Part shown: positions 27,121-36,043 of the stretch, one piece after another
Position numbering within the stretch: position 1 is the stretch's first letter
Layout of the letters: every line of letters starts with the position of its first letter
Source of the DNA: Treponema sp.
GTDB taxonomy: Bacteria; Spirochaetota; Spirochaetia; Treponematales; Treponemataceae
Direction of reading: 5' to 3'
Length of the DNA stretch: 64,000 bases
Assembly: GCA_016286535.1 (NCBI GenBank)
Contig: JAEESZ010000004.1
Coordinates: 1-64,000 of the forward strand
The notes under the pieces: model-generated
What the model saw: only the letters and a program-made list of their open reading frames with translations
What the model was told of the DNA's origin: nothing
Database searches by the model: none
Translations under genes and position numbers: made by a program

Positions 27121-28338
27121 ATGGAAAAGACTCTTGCACTAAAAATTTTTGAGGGATTCTCAATACAACGCTGGAATGACCTTGTTCGCCCTTTTGAACT
27201 GGTAGAAATGGATAAAGCCGGGGAAAAAATGGTAATAGCCTATATTCTTGCTAAATATGAAGAACACAAAGGTAAAAAAATTAACTGGAGCTGGATGATT
27301 TATGCATCCTTATTTGACCTTTTAAAAAAGATTGCCCTTTGTGACATAAAAGCTCCTGTACAGCAGATGTTAAAAAAAGAGTTTCCCGACGAATACATGA
27401 GATTAAATGAATGGGTTTTAAATCAATACAGACAGCTTATTACTGATGATGATTTATTTTCCCGTTTTACAATTTATGTCGGTCAGAAAGCAGGCTCCTT
27501 TTCTATTCCTGAGGATTTACAGCATACAGTACATGTTTACCAGGCTGCCCATAAATATTCTACAATGCGTGAACTTGAAATGCTTAGTCCTGTAAACGAA
27601 AAAGAAAGGATATCTGACATAGATTCCCAGCTTAAAAATGAGATTCAGCCATATCTGGACCTTGAAGGGCTTCAGAAATTTATAACACACCAGAAGGAGT
27701 TTAATTTTCTTTTAAAAATTGAACAGCTTCGCTTTCAAACCCGCTGGAATCAGACACCAAGAGTTCCAAAGACCTCTGTTCTGGGCCATTGTTTCTTTGT
27801 TGCAATTATGACTCTGCTTCTTGGACGCGAATCAAATCCTCATATGTGTGAGCGCCGTATTATAAATAATTTTTTCAGTGCTTTATTTCATGATTTACCG
27901 GAAAGCGTTACTAGAGATATTATTTCGCCAGTAAAGCAGGCCACAGATGAACTTCCTAATATTGTAAAGAAGATTGAAGATGAAATTGTAAATAAAGAGC
28001 TGGTTCCTTTTATGGAAAGTTTTTATGTGAATGAAATTTTGTATTATACCTCAGATGAATTTTCTGACAGAATCATTTCTGCCGATGGAAATGTAGAAGT
28101 TGTTTCCTGGGCGGATTTGAATACAAAATATAATTTTGAAGTTTATAATCCTGTTGACGGAAAGCTAGTACGCATTTGCGACCATTTAAGTGCCCTTATG
28201 GAAGCAGATATTTCTATAAAACATGGTACTACCTCAGTTCATCTGGAAAGTGGAAAGGAAGGTATGCTTCATTATTATAAGGAAGGTCAGATAATTTCCG
28301 GAATTGATGTTAATAGTTTATTTAATAAGGTTGTGTAA
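27121..28338 (+). CDS. HD-domain phosphohydrolase
   Basis: 405 residues. The C-terminal half carries an HD domain: HCFFVAIMTLLLG (first metal His, near residue 222), ALFHDLPESVTRDI (the HD pair, near 257) and, later, an acidic residue in WADLNTKYNFEVY. The SPVKQATDELPNIVKKIEDE segment resembles YfbR/5'-nucleotidase-like HD proteins. The substrate could be a nucleotide, but the fold does not tell which. The N-terminal about 180 residues form a helical region with no family I know. It is the last gene of the cheW run. A sigma-28-like promoter for the next gene lies in the 51-base gap after it. Confidence 0.8.
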   Translation: MEKTLALKIFEGFSIQRWNDLVRPFELVEMDKAGEKMVIAYILAKYEEHKGKKINWSWMIYASLFDLLKKIALCDIKAPVQQMLKKEFPDEYMRLNEWVLNQYRQLITDDDLFSRFTIYVGQKAGSFSIPEDLQHTVHVYQAAHKYSTMRELEMLSPVNEKERISDIDSQLKNEIQPYLDLEGLQKFITHQKEFNFLLKIEQLRFQTRWNQTPRVPKTSVLGHCFFVAIMTLLLGRESNPHMCERRIINNFFSALFHDLPESVTRDIISPVKQATDELPNIVKKIEDEIVNKELVPFMESFYVNEILYYTSDEFSDRIISADGNVEVVSWADLNTKYNFEVYNPVDGKLVRICDHLSALMEADISIKHGTTSVHLESGKEGMLHYYKEGQIISGIDVNSLFNKVV

Positions 28339-28355
28339 AAGGCAATAAATCTGCC

Positions 28356-28382
28356 TAATAAATTATTTTTTTCTGCCGATAA
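28356..28382 (+). promoter_or_regulatory. sigma-28 promoter for the LysM/M23-like gene
   Basis: TAAT (28356-28359), 15 bases and GCCGATAA (28375-28382) match TAAA-N15-GCCGATAA at 11 of 12 positions. The -10 is exact and ends 7 bases before the ATG at 28390. No Shine-Dalgarno separates them. Confidence 0.7.
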
Positions 28383-28389
28383 TTAAACT

Positions 28390-29259
28390 ATGAAAAAACA
28401 ATTTTTTGTATATATTTTTATTTCTCTTTTTCTTACTTCTTATATTTTTTCTCAAACTGTTTATAAGGTGGAAAAAGGGGATACTCTTTATTCTATCAGT
28501 AAAAAATATCAGATTACTGTAGCTGAATTACGAACTGCAAATAATCTGAAAGAAAATGATATTATTAAAGTAGGACAAAAATTAATCATTCCTGATGCTG
28601 ATATAAGTACTGCTGCTGCCTTATCAACAAATAAGAAAGTCACAATAGACAAAAATATTAAGACAGAAAATTATCAGGTTCAAAAGGGAGATACCTTATA
28701 CGGAATTGCAAAAAAGAATGGAATTTCTGTTGCTGAACTTATGGCTTTGAATAATTTAAATTCAAGTTCGGTTATTAAGGTAGGACAAAAATTAAAGTTA
28801 TACAAAAAAGAACTTCCTTCTGTTACAGTAAACGAAACAACTGTTTCTTTAAGTACAAATATTCCGGATACAAGATCTTATGGTTCAACAATAAACTCAG
28901 ATTCTTCAACAAAATGGCCTGTTGCTAATCCAAAGGTTACACAAATTAAGGGAAAGGTCTGGGGTGTTCAGTTAAGTGCAAAAACCAATGAAGCTGTAAA
29001 ATGTATTAATGAAGGTACAGTAATGTATGTTGGTATTTACAGGGGATTCGGTCAGGTTGTTTTTGTTCAGAATAAAACAGGCTTAATCTATGCTTATACA
29101 GGACTTGGCTCTGTTAATGTAAGAAAAGGGGAGTATGTTTTATCTGATGCAGTTTTAGGAACTGCCGGAATAGATACTCTTTCCAAAAATTCGCAGATTA
29201 CCTTAATGGTATTCCAGAATGGTCAGCCGATAGACCCTGCAAAAGCTCCACGAAGTTAG
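28390..29259 (+). CDS. exported LysM protein with degenerate M23 domain (NlpD/EnvC-like activator candidate)
   Basis: 289 residues. A signal peptide (MKKQFFVYIFISLFLTSYIFS) is followed by two LysM peptidoglycan-binding repeats (about 24-66, YKVEKGDTLYSISKKYQIT; and about 95-138, YQVQKGDTLYGIAKKNGIS), then a C-terminal M23/LytM fold (about 175-289). The M23 metal ligands are gone: the HxxxD position reads VWGVQ, YAHL reads YAYT, and the terminal HxH reads ITL in SQITLMVFQNG. This is the pattern of non-enzymatic LytM activators of amidases. A sigma-28 site just upstream suggests expression with flagellar genes, perhaps for wall remodelling around the periplasmic flagella. It ends at a shared terminator. 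Confidence 0.85.
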   Translation: MKKQFFVYIFISLFLTSYIFSQTVYKVEKGDTLYSISKKYQITVAELRTANNLKENDIIKVGQKLIIPDADISTAAALSTNKKVTIDKNIKTENYQVQKGDTLYGIAKKNGISVAELMALNNLNSSSVIKVGQKLKLYKKELPSVTVNETTVSLSTNIPDTRSYGSTINSDSSTKWPVANPKVTQIKGKVWGVQLSAKTNEAVKCINEGTVMYVGIYRGFGQVVFVQNKTGLIYAYTGLGSVNVRKGEYVLSDAVLGTAGIDTLSKNSQITLMVFQNGQPIDPAKAPRS

Positions 29260-29284
29260 CAGACTTTTTTTTGTATTAAAAATT

Positions 29285-29326
29285 AAAAAAAAAGGCCGGA
29301 TTTATAAAATAAATCCGGCCTTTTTT
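29285..29326. terminator. bidirectional terminator between convergent genes
   Basis: A perfect 12-bp stem (GGCCGGATTTAT, 29294-29305; complement 29309-29320) with loop AAA is flanked by an A-run and a T-run, so it can serve the plus-strand LysM gene and the minus-strand phosphomutase operon. Confidence 0.92.
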
Positions 29327-29354
29327 CTTTTAAAGTCCTTTTACAGAACCAAAA

Positions 29355-31100
29355 TTATTTTGAAGCTTTTTCAATAATAGCTTTGATATCTGAAGAAATG
29401 CCGTCGCATAATACTGCGGCTTTATTCTTTGCTTCAGCAAGCCATTTGTCGCTTCCGTCTCCGCTAGGAATCATAGAATTGATATAGAACTTAATCTTAG
29501 GTTCTGTTCCAGAAGGACGGGCAGAAACGATTGTTCCGCTTTCAAGATAGAACTGTAATACATTGCTCTTAGGAAGTTTTGAATCGTTCATAAGGTCTCT
29601 AACCTTAATTACTTTTTCTCCGCCTAAAGTTGCAGGAGGATTCTGACGCATAGAAGCCATCATGTTTTTCATAGTTTCGCTTCCTGTAGCGCCAGGGAAG
29701 TTCTGAGAAATAGCACGGTCTTCAAAATATCCATATTCTTTATACATATCATCAAGATGTTCAAGAAGTCCTTTACCCTGGCTTCTCCAGTAAAGAATCA
29801 TTTCTGCACACATTGCAGCTGCAGATACACCGTCTTTATCCATAACATCTGTTTCAACTTTATAGCCGTATGATTCTTCAAGACCAAATACATAATTGTA
29901 TGAATGATCTTTTTCAAAGTTTGCTTCAACAGCGGCAATCCACTTAAAGCCTGTAAGACAATCAAACATTGTTACGCCATATTTTTTACAAATGTAGTCT
30001 CCGAATGGAGAAGTTACAATTGAGCGGATACATGCAGGATTTGCAGGCATTTTGTTGAATTCTTTGCGTGAAAGAAGAACGTAATCCATTAATAAGGCAC
30101 CCATCTGGTTTCCAGAAAGTAATACCCATTCTCCGTTTTTGTCAGGGAAGGCTGTTCCAAAACGGTCAGCATCAGGGTCAGTTGCCATTAAACCGTCAGC
30201 CTTTTCTTTTTTAGCAAGTTCTACTGCAAGTTTTAAGGCTGGCTTTTCTTCTGGATTTGGTTTTTCAACTGTAGGGAAGTTTCCGTCAGGTTCAAACTGT
30301 TCTTTGACAGGAATTACGTTTAAGCCTAAATCTCCTAAAACCTTCATAACATGCATACCACCGGTTCCATGAAGTGGTGTGTATACAATACGTACATCCT
30401 TTGCCTTTTCTTTGATTAATTCTGGTCTGAATAACTGTGCCTTACACATATCCCAGAATTTTTCATCAATTTCTTTATCTATAATAACAAGTTTTTCTGT
30501 AGAGATTGCTTCTACACGAGTCATTGTTTTTACTTCTGTTACTTTATTTACCTCTTCGATAATTCCCTTATCGTGAGGTTCAATAACCTGAGCACCGTCA
30601 TCCCAGTAAGCCTTATAGCCATTGTACATTCTTGGGTTATGAGATGCTGTTACTACAACACCTGTCTGGGCACCTAACTGGCGGATAGCATATGATAATT
30701 CTGGAGTTGGTCTTAAGCTTGAAAAAAGATAAGCTTTGATTCCGTTTGCAGCAAAAATTAAAGCTGTTGCTTCGGCAAATACATCTGAATTCAAACGGCT
30801 GTCGTATGCAACTACAGCACTTAATGTTCCATTTTTTGCTCTTTCTGGGAATGCTTTAATAACGTAATTTGCAAGTCCCTGTGTTGCAAGATTAATTTCT
30901 CTTGTATTCATGCGGTTTGTTCCACCGCCCATAATACCTCTTAAACCGCCGGTTCCGAATTCCAGAGTCTGGTAGAATCTGTCTTCAAGCTCTGCATAAT
31001 CTTCCTTTGCGATTAATTCTTTTACTTCATTGCTGAATCTTTCATCTGCTTCAGCTTCAATATATGCCTGAGCTCTCTTCAAGATTTCTGCTTTATCCAT
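29355..31100 (-). CDS. phosphoglucomutase / phosphomannomutase
   Basis: 581 residues, alpha-D-phosphohexomutase superfamily, large (PgcA/PGM2-like) type, interconverting hexose or pentose 1- and 6/5-phosphates. Signatures are FGTGGLRGIMG at the N-terminus, the catalytic phosphoserine in TASHNPRMYNG (Ser153), the metal loop DPDADRFG, the sugar loop GLEESYGYK and the phosphate loop ARPSGTEPKIKFY. All are intact. I use ATG 31100 because GGAGG stands 9 bases before it. The frame's upstream TTG (31118) would place that ribosome site inside the gene. It is the last gene before the bidirectional terminator and follows a second phosphomutase-family gene. Confidence 0.93.
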   Translation of the reverse strand: MDKAEILKRAQAYIEAEADERFSNEVKELIAKEDYAELEDRFYQTLEFGTGGLRGIMGGGTNRMNTREINLATQGLANYVIKAFPERAKNGTLSAVVAYDSRLNSDVFAEATALIFAANGIKAYLFSSLRPTPELSYAIRQLGAQTGVVVTASHNPRMYNGYKAYWDDGAQVIEPHDKGIIEEVNKVTEVKTMTRVEAISTEKLVIIDKEIDEKFWDMCKAQLFRPELIKEKAKDVRIVYTPLHGTGGMHVMKVLGDLGLNVIPVKEQFEPDGNFPTVEKPNPEEKPALKLAVELAKKEKADGLMATDPDADRFGTAFPDKNGEWVLLSGNQMGALLMDYVLLSRKEFNKMPANPACIRSIVTSPFGDYICKKYGVTMFDCLTGFKWIAAVEANFEKDHSYNYVFGLEESYGYKVETDVMDKDGVSAAAMCAEMILYWRSQGKGLLEHLDDMYKEYGYFEDRAISQNFPGATGSETMKNMMASMRQNPPATLGGEKVIKVRDLMNDSKLPKSNVLQFYLESGTIVSARPSGTEPKIKFYINSMIPSGDGSDKWLAEAKNKAAVLCDGISSDIKAIIEKASK

Positions 31101-31185
31101 ACTTAATTTATCCTCCAAAAATAAAATTTATTTTCAATAAAATTAATATACTAAATTTAATGGTCTTAATAAAGCCTGTTAGCTG

Positions 31186-32973
31186 TTAATAATTATCTGC
31201 CTCTAACAACATTTGACTTTCCCATTTTAATAAATCTTTTTCAATCTGTGGTTTCTGTCCTTTTACATCGCACATGATTCTAAAAACAGGTTCGGTTCCA
31301 CTGCCTCTCATCCAGATAAAGGCAATTGCCTCATCTTTTGCATTTTTAAAGAGAATTTTTAAGCCGCCTTTTCCAGAAAGAGAAAAATCATTTACATTTT
31401 TTACTTCTTTTGTACCGTTTGTAATGATTGCTTCCCAGGAACAGATGTTGAACTTCTTTACAAGTTCCTTTTGTTTTTTATTCCATTCTTTTATAAAAAT
31501 TTTCTGGAAATTTGCTTTTAATACCGAGTGATCTCTTGTCTTAATTTTTAAGACAGCCCTTTTTTCGCTGACTCCGGTTGTTGTATATTTTGGTAAGCTT
31601 TCAAGAACATCATTAAGGGTAAAATCATGTTTATATTCAATTCCGATTTTTTTACACCAGATTTCATAAAGGCCATTTTCCCTGATTGTCAAAAGTTTTA
31701 TAATTGCAAAAATTGTATTTAAAGGATCTCTTACGGCACTTGGATAGGTAATTGTTCCACCGTTGGAACCTTCTCCAAGAATTCTTACTTCATATCCTTC
31801 TTCGCGTTTTTCGCGGGCACAATTAACTACATTAGCTTCTCCAACTTCTGCCCTGAAGACTTTTCCGCCCAGTTTACTTACAATTTCTTCAATACGCATC
31901 GAAGTAGGGCAGTTTACACATACAGCAGGATTAATTTTTACATCTGGATTTGTTTCGCGGTTTTTCCAGATCTGATAGGTTACTTCACTTAAAACCGAAA
32001 GACTGAATACTTCCTGGGCTTTTAGGATTACTGCCTGTTTTAATTTTTCATCCCAGTAAACAATGTTTCCCCTGTCTCCGTCGCAGTCAGGCATATATCC
32101 AAGAATAACTTCTTTATGTCCTTCTTTATGAAGTTCATTCATTTTTTCTGCTACATAGGTAAGATTTTCAGCCTCAGGTATGATTTCATGAACAATCTGG
32201 CCCGCATTATCGTTTATGCAGTAAAAGTTAATTCCATGTTCCTTAAAATATCCTTTATCAATAGAAAGACATCTTGCAGAGCCGTTAAAATCGCAGACAA
32301 TACCAAGTTCCCTGTCTTTTAAATATTTATGGATATAAGAAAAAACAATTTTTTGTTCATCGGGATTATTTGTTCCGGTGATTGTAGTATTCATAAAATC
32401 ATAATAAGCCTTTATGGCATTATGTTTAGAACTGTATTCTTCGTCTGCAACCTGCTTGATTTCTGAACTTTTCTGATTATCAATAAGATATTTTATTTCT
32501 GCAATATAATCTTCATCTTCCATCTTCTTTTTGAATTCAGAAGTAAGAAGAGCATTTTCCTGAGCATTTAAAACTCCGCCGTCATTAAGGCCGAATTTGA
32601 GTCCGTTATGTCCTATTGGATTATGACTTGCAGAAATGTATATAAAGCCATCCAGTTTTCTGGCATAGGCCATAATTTCTGGTGCGGCAGTTATTCCAAG
32701 AAACTGAATGACAGTTTTCTTGGCCTTAAGAATTTTTATAATGGCATCAGCAATTTTTGGTCCTGTAGGACGGGCGTCCATACCCACAGCAATTACAGGA
32801 GTATCTATATCTAATTTTGAATACAAATATTCTACAAAGCAGTCTCCTGCAATTAATGCCATATTGTAATCTGAATCACTTATATCACGGGTAGAACTTT
32901 GCTCATTACCATCGGCTGCAAAAACCTTTCGCCAGCCCGATGCAGAAAGTATTAAGTTACTGTCTAATGCCAT
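31186..32973 (-). CDS. second phosphohexomutase-family protein
   Basis: 595 residues of the same superfamily as the next gene but divergent in sequence. It shows ASGWRKVFA (N-terminal), the active-site serine loop ISASHNPIGHNGLKFG, the metal loop MPDCDGDRGN, a variant sugar-binding loop GEGSNGGTI in place of the usual E-x-SGH/SYG, and RGSGTEPVFRIM for phosphate binding. The catalytic parts are present, so it should be an enzyme, but the altered sugar loop suggests a different substrate. Inserted residues relative to standard PGMs are spread through the middle. It is in an operon with an outer-membrane-type protein upstream (19-base gap) and the PGM downstream. Confidence 0.85.
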   Translation of the reverse strand: MALDSNLILSASGWRKVFAADGNEQSSTRDISDSDYNMALIAGDCFVEYLYSKLDIDTPVIAVGMDARPTGPKIADAIIKILKAKKTVIQFLGITAAPEIMAYARKLDGFIYISASHNPIGHNGLKFGLNDGGVLNAQENALLTSEFKKKMEDEDYIAEIKYLIDNQKSSEIKQVADEEYSSKHNAIKAYYDFMNTTITGTNNPDEQKIVFSYIHKYLKDRELGIVCDFNGSARCLSIDKGYFKEHGINFYCINDNAGQIVHEIIPEAENLTYVAEKMNELHKEGHKEVILGYMPDCDGDRGNIVYWDEKLKQAVILKAQEVFSLSVLSEVTYQIWKNRETNPDVKINPAVCVNCPTSMRIEEIVSKLGGKVFRAEVGEANVVNCAREKREEGYEVRILGEGSNGGTITYPSAVRDPLNTIFAIIKLLTIRENGLYEIWCKKIGIEYKHDFTLNDVLESLPKYTTTGVSEKRAVLKIKTRDHSVLKANFQKIFIKEWNKKQKELVKKFNICSWEAIITNGTKEVKNVNDFSLSGKGGLKILFKNAKDEAIAFIWMRGSGTEPVFRIMCDVKGQKPQIEKDLLKWESQMLLEADNY

Positions 32974-32992
32974 TAAAAAATCCTGTCTTTAA

Positions 32993-33958
32993 TTAAAAAT
33001 TATGAGTATAGCTTAAAGCAACTCTATTGAAGTACCATTCATTTCCTGCATAAGTTAATAAAGGCTCTTCATCTGCAGAGGTATGACTTTCTTCAAAACT
33101 TCTTCTGTTAGCAAATGTAATACAAACGTTGAGAGTATCTTTTTCTCCAAACTGGAATTGAACTAAAGGAGAAATCTTTATATTGTTAAATTCCGGATTA
33201 TAAGCCAGATATTTGCTACTGATATTCTTATCTGAATAAAGTCTTTCGGTTTCAAGCATACAACCAATTCTGCGTACAACAGAAGGAAGCTGATAAGCAA
33301 GTATTAAACACTGATATTCATGCCAGCCGTTAAAATTATTTCCAGAAGCCTGCCAAACCCATGGTTTTTTGTCGGAAGTGCCAGAAAGTTTCAGAAAATA
33401 ACTTTGATAAGTATACTGAATAAGTACATGGGTCCAGTCTCCGCTCCAGATAGCACCTGTATCAAACTGGAAGAGCCCCTGTGCCCAGGCCTTAATATAT
33501 AATCTGTTGAAAGGATCTTTTGTTTCATAAGCCATGTCGCCGTATTGATAAGTTGCAATTCCCTGAATACCTCCGATATTCCAGCCGGAACCTGCAGCGG
33601 CTCCTGCCTGGAATTCTAAGAAAGGAAGGGGAGAAAAAGTTGCCTTTACAGCAGGAAGAATTGTAACCGGGGTAAGTTCAACATTTGTGTTTAAAGTAAC
33701 ATTAGCACCGCTTAAAAGAAAATTCTCTCCAAGAGGAGTTGGAATTTTGTAATTTAAGTTAAAAACAACTCTTCCCGCAGCAGAACCAAAGGCTCCTGTA
33801 ATTGGAGAATAATGGTCGCCGCCGGCAATGTACTCATTTTTTGGTGAATACTGTAAATCTGTACTCAAAGACATTGATAATGGTTTTGATTCTTCTGCAG
33901 AAAGCATTACTGCAGTAATCAAAAATAAAGCTGATAAACAAATCTTTTTAGTTTTCAT
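32993..33958 (-). CDS. predicted outer-membrane beta-barrel protein
   Basis: 321 residues. MKTKKICLSALFLITAVMLSA is a signal peptide with cleavage after LSA. The mature protein has amphipathic strands with Tyr/Trp/Gly and short polar turns (e.g. LFQFDTGAIWSGDWTHVLIQY), and ends SYTHNF, a C-terminal aromatic typical of outer-membrane barrels. I cannot name the family. The start at 33958 is chosen over a TTG at 33970 because GGAGG lies just upstream. It sits in the middle of a five-gene minus-strand run, so its assembly would depend on bamA/skp in this window. Confidence 0.65.
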   Translation of the reverse strand: MKTKKICLSALFLITAVMLSAEESKPLSMSLSTDLQYSPKNEYIAGGDHYSPITGAFGSAAGRVVFNLNYKIPTPLGENFLLSGANVTLNTNVELTPVTILPAVKATFSPLPFLEFQAGAAAGSGWNIGGIQGIATYQYGDMAYETKDPFNRLYIKAWAQGLFQFDTGAIWSGDWTHVLIQYTYQSYFLKLSGTSDKKPWVWQASGNNFNGWHEYQCLILAYQLPSVVRRIGCMLETERLYSDKNISSKYLAYNPEFNNIKISPLVQFQFGEKDTLNVCITFANRRSFEESHTSADEEPLLTYAGNEWYFNRVALSYTHNF

Positions 33959-33985
33959 AAAAACCTCCAATTGTTATAAAAAAAA

Positions 33986-34852
33986 CTAATAAGTAATTAA
34001 ATTGTAATTTAGTGTATAGAACTGCCCTAAGGAATCTGTTATGGAAATTCCAAGGGTAATTTTTCCGGGTGTAAGCATTGCTTCGCCTAAAAGAAACATA
34101 TTGTCTTTAGGATAAATCTCACTGCAGGTATATTTCTTTTTGCTGCCTTTTATACAAACCTTTCCATTCTCCTGAATAATTGTATTGTAGAGAAGTTCGT
34201 CAACAATAATTCCGTTGTATAAAACTGTAGTTTTAGCAGGAGTTATTACAGGATTCCTTTTCTGGTAAACCTTATATAAACCGGCAGGAAAAGTTTTGTT
34301 TGTGTTAAGAGGGAATTTTTCGCCATTGCGGTTTACAAGACTTATATCACTAAGATTGTATTTATTTTCGCTTTCAAGTCTTGTCATTAAAACTTTTGGA
34401 TTGATGGATGATGTGTTCTTGGTATCGATTATCTGAAATTCCAGACTGTTTTCATCTTCCTGCCAGCCGGTATTTCCTGTATTACCTAAAATACTTCCTT
34501 CTTCAATAAAGGTGTCATCACTGTAATTGAGGGTAAGACTTTCGCTGTCTAAGTTTGCATAAACAGAGTGTAAATTATCTTCGTGAGAAAGAATAACAGC
34601 AGTTCCAAGAACAGAAGGAAAGAAATCAGAATCATCTTCCGGATCTTCTATAATAATGAGAATTCTTCCTTCCTCTGCAGATTTTACCTCTTCAGGATCC
34701 TTAAAAATTAAAGAGGTACTAATCTTTTTTCCCCTTAACTGAGAAAAATAAGATTTAAAGGAATCTTTATTAACATCAGAAAGAGGCCATTCAAAAGAGA
34801 ATAGATTTATATTCAGCGAAATTAAGGCAAAAAATAATAAAAACTTTTTCAT
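33986..34852 (-). CDS. exported protein with degenerate M23-like domain
   Basis: 288 residues. A signal peptide (MKKFLLFFALISLNINLFSF) is followed by an M23/LytM-like fold at about residues 50-160: EVKSAEEGRILIII, GTAVILSHEDNLHSVYANL, EEGSILGNTGNTG and SLEFQIID (HLHFEI position). The zinc ligands are replaced: YAHL is YANL and the HxH is SLE. It therefore probably cannot cleave peptidoglycan. The C-terminal half is beta-rich and unassigned. It lies between a membrane-anchored propeller (4-base gap) and the barrel protein. It is the second inactive-looking M23 protein in this window, and the two differ in architecture because this one has no LysM. Confidence 0.7.
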   Translation of the reverse strand: MKKFLLFFALISLNINLFSFEWPLSDVNKDSFKSYFSQLRGKKISTSLIFKDPEEVKSAEEGRILIIIEDPEDDSDFFPSVLGTAVILSHEDNLHSVYANLDSESLTLNYSDDTFIEEGSILGNTGNTGWQEDENSLEFQIIDTKNTSSINPKVLMTRLESENKYNLSDISLVNRNGEKFPLNTNKTFPAGLYKVYQKRNPVITPAKTTVLYNGIIVDELLYNTIIQENGKVCIKGSKKKYTCSEIYPKDNMFLLGEAMLTPGKITLGISITDSLGQFYTLNYNLITY

Positions 34853-34855
34853 ATT

Positions 34856-35920
34856 CTATTCCTTTTTTAAAGAAATTTTAGAAAGCGAAGTATCGTTTCC
34901 AACATAAAGATTATTATTAAAAATCTTCATAAAGGCATTTTGTGCAGAAAATGAAAACTTTCCTTCCAGAGTGTTTGTTTTGTCTATCATATAAACTGTG
35001 TAATGATTTTTTGACTTTCCAAGAAGGAAAACAAGATCATCAGCTTCTTCAATATTGATGATTTTGTCATTCAAAGGAATTAGAGTCTGTTCTTTTGCTG
35101 TAAAATCATAAATACCTATATTTTTTTTGAGGATATAAAAAACTCTTGAATCATCTTTTGTAAAGTGAACCAGAGAACGGAAAGGGGAAGATTCTTCAAA
35201 AAAGTAAGAAACAATAATTCTCTGCTGTTTATCAGATTTTTGTGAAATTATAAATCTCTGTTTTTCATGTCCTACAAGGGCCGCAATGTAATCTCCGCTG
35301 CCTGAAATATCAAGTCCCATTATAACCGGGTAGTCACAGCCGCCAGGAGAAAACTCTATAAGGGCAGAGCCTGTATCGTTATCGAAAACCTTTATCTGAC
35401 CGTCATTAAACCCCAGGGCTGTATACCTGTTTTTTGAAGCAAAGGCTGTTATTGGAAGAATTCCTTCGTAAGTCCAGTCTACGTTCCCCTGAGGATAAAG
35501 TTTTTCTATAGAAGTTCCGCCGGGTAAAAAATTAAAGATTTTATTGTCTATAAAATATGGATATCCGCTTGAATGAATGATGCCTGCCTGTTCTCCCTTC
35601 TTGTTATAAAAAGGAGTATTACTGGCATTTGCATTGTAAATTGCATAATAATTATCGCAGATTGATGCCTGGAAAGGGAAAGTTTTGTACTCAGTTACTT
35701 TACCGTCTTCTGTAACATAACCAAGGGTCTGACCAAGCTTAAAATATAAGGTATCTTTATTTTCTGTATTTTCATAAAGGGCAGGTGAGGCAATGCTGAT
35801 TTTCCATTCAGGATCAAAGTGAAACTCTTTGCTTAGTGGTTTTACTGCTAAAAAAATATATATAAGGGTTAAAAAAATAATTACAAGAGTAATAATTAGT
35901 CCGGTTTTTTTTGATTTCAT
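34856..35920 (-). CDS. membrane-anchored beta-propeller-like protein
   Basis: 354 residues. An N-terminal transmembrane segment (about 8-28, GLIITLVIIFLTLIYIFLAV) anchors a periplasmic domain made of WD40/PQQ-like blades, with repeats of hydrophobic strands such as ASKNRYTALGFNDGQIKVFD and SGSGDYIAALVG. No catalytic residues are seen, so a protein-binding scaffold is the reasonable guess. The ATG at 35920 has no Shine-Dalgarno, with TGGTATAAT ending 8 bases before it. It heads the 35920-to-29355 minus-strand run. Confidence 0.65.
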   Translation of the reverse strand: MKSKKTGLIITLVIIFLTLIYIFLAVKPLSKEFHFDPEWKISIASPALYENTENKDTLYFKLGQTLGYVTEDGKVTEYKTFPFQASICDNYYAIYNANASNTPFYNKKGEQAGIIHSSGYPYFIDNKIFNFLPGGTSIEKLYPQGNVDWTYEGILPITAFASKNRYTALGFNDGQIKVFDNDTGSALIEFSPGGCDYPVIMGLDISGSGDYIAALVGHEKQRFIISQKSDKQQRIIVSYFFEESSPFRSLVHFTKDDSRVFYILKKNIGIYDFTAKEQTLIPLNDKIINIEEADDLVFLLGKSKNHYTVYMIDKTNTLEGKFSFSAQNAFMKIFNNNLYVGNDTSLSKISLKKE

Positions 35921-35928
35921 ATTACAAT

Positions 35929-35958
35929 ATTATACCATATATGCTTAAAATTCAATTG
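35929..35958 (-). promoter_or_regulatory. extended -10 promoter for the propeller operon
   Basis: On the minus strand the extended -10 TGGTATAAT (plus 35929-35937) ends 8 bases before the ATG. The -35 region is weak (TTGAAT at 15 bp). An extended -10 can compensate for a poor -35. Confidence 0.5.
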
Positions 35959-35971
35959 TAAGTATTTTTGC

Positions 35972-36000
35972 TTGACAAAATACCGTAAAGGATGCAAAAT
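35972..36000 (+). promoter_or_regulatory. promoter for the HTH-EIIA gene
   Basis: Perfect TTGACA (35972-35977), a 17-bp spacer and CAAAAT (35995-36000) lie 43 bases before the ATG. AAGGAA serves as the ribosome site at about 6 bases. Confidence 0.55.
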
Positions 36001-36043
36001 ATTACATAGATTTCAAGCAAAAAAGTAAAAATAAGGAAATGCA

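Noticed and set aside
35921..35928. Octamer ATTACAAT next to the -10 at 35929, identical to one arm of the dyad at 49325
   Set aside because: A single octamer match in AT-rich DNA is expected by chance, and the second arm is absent here.
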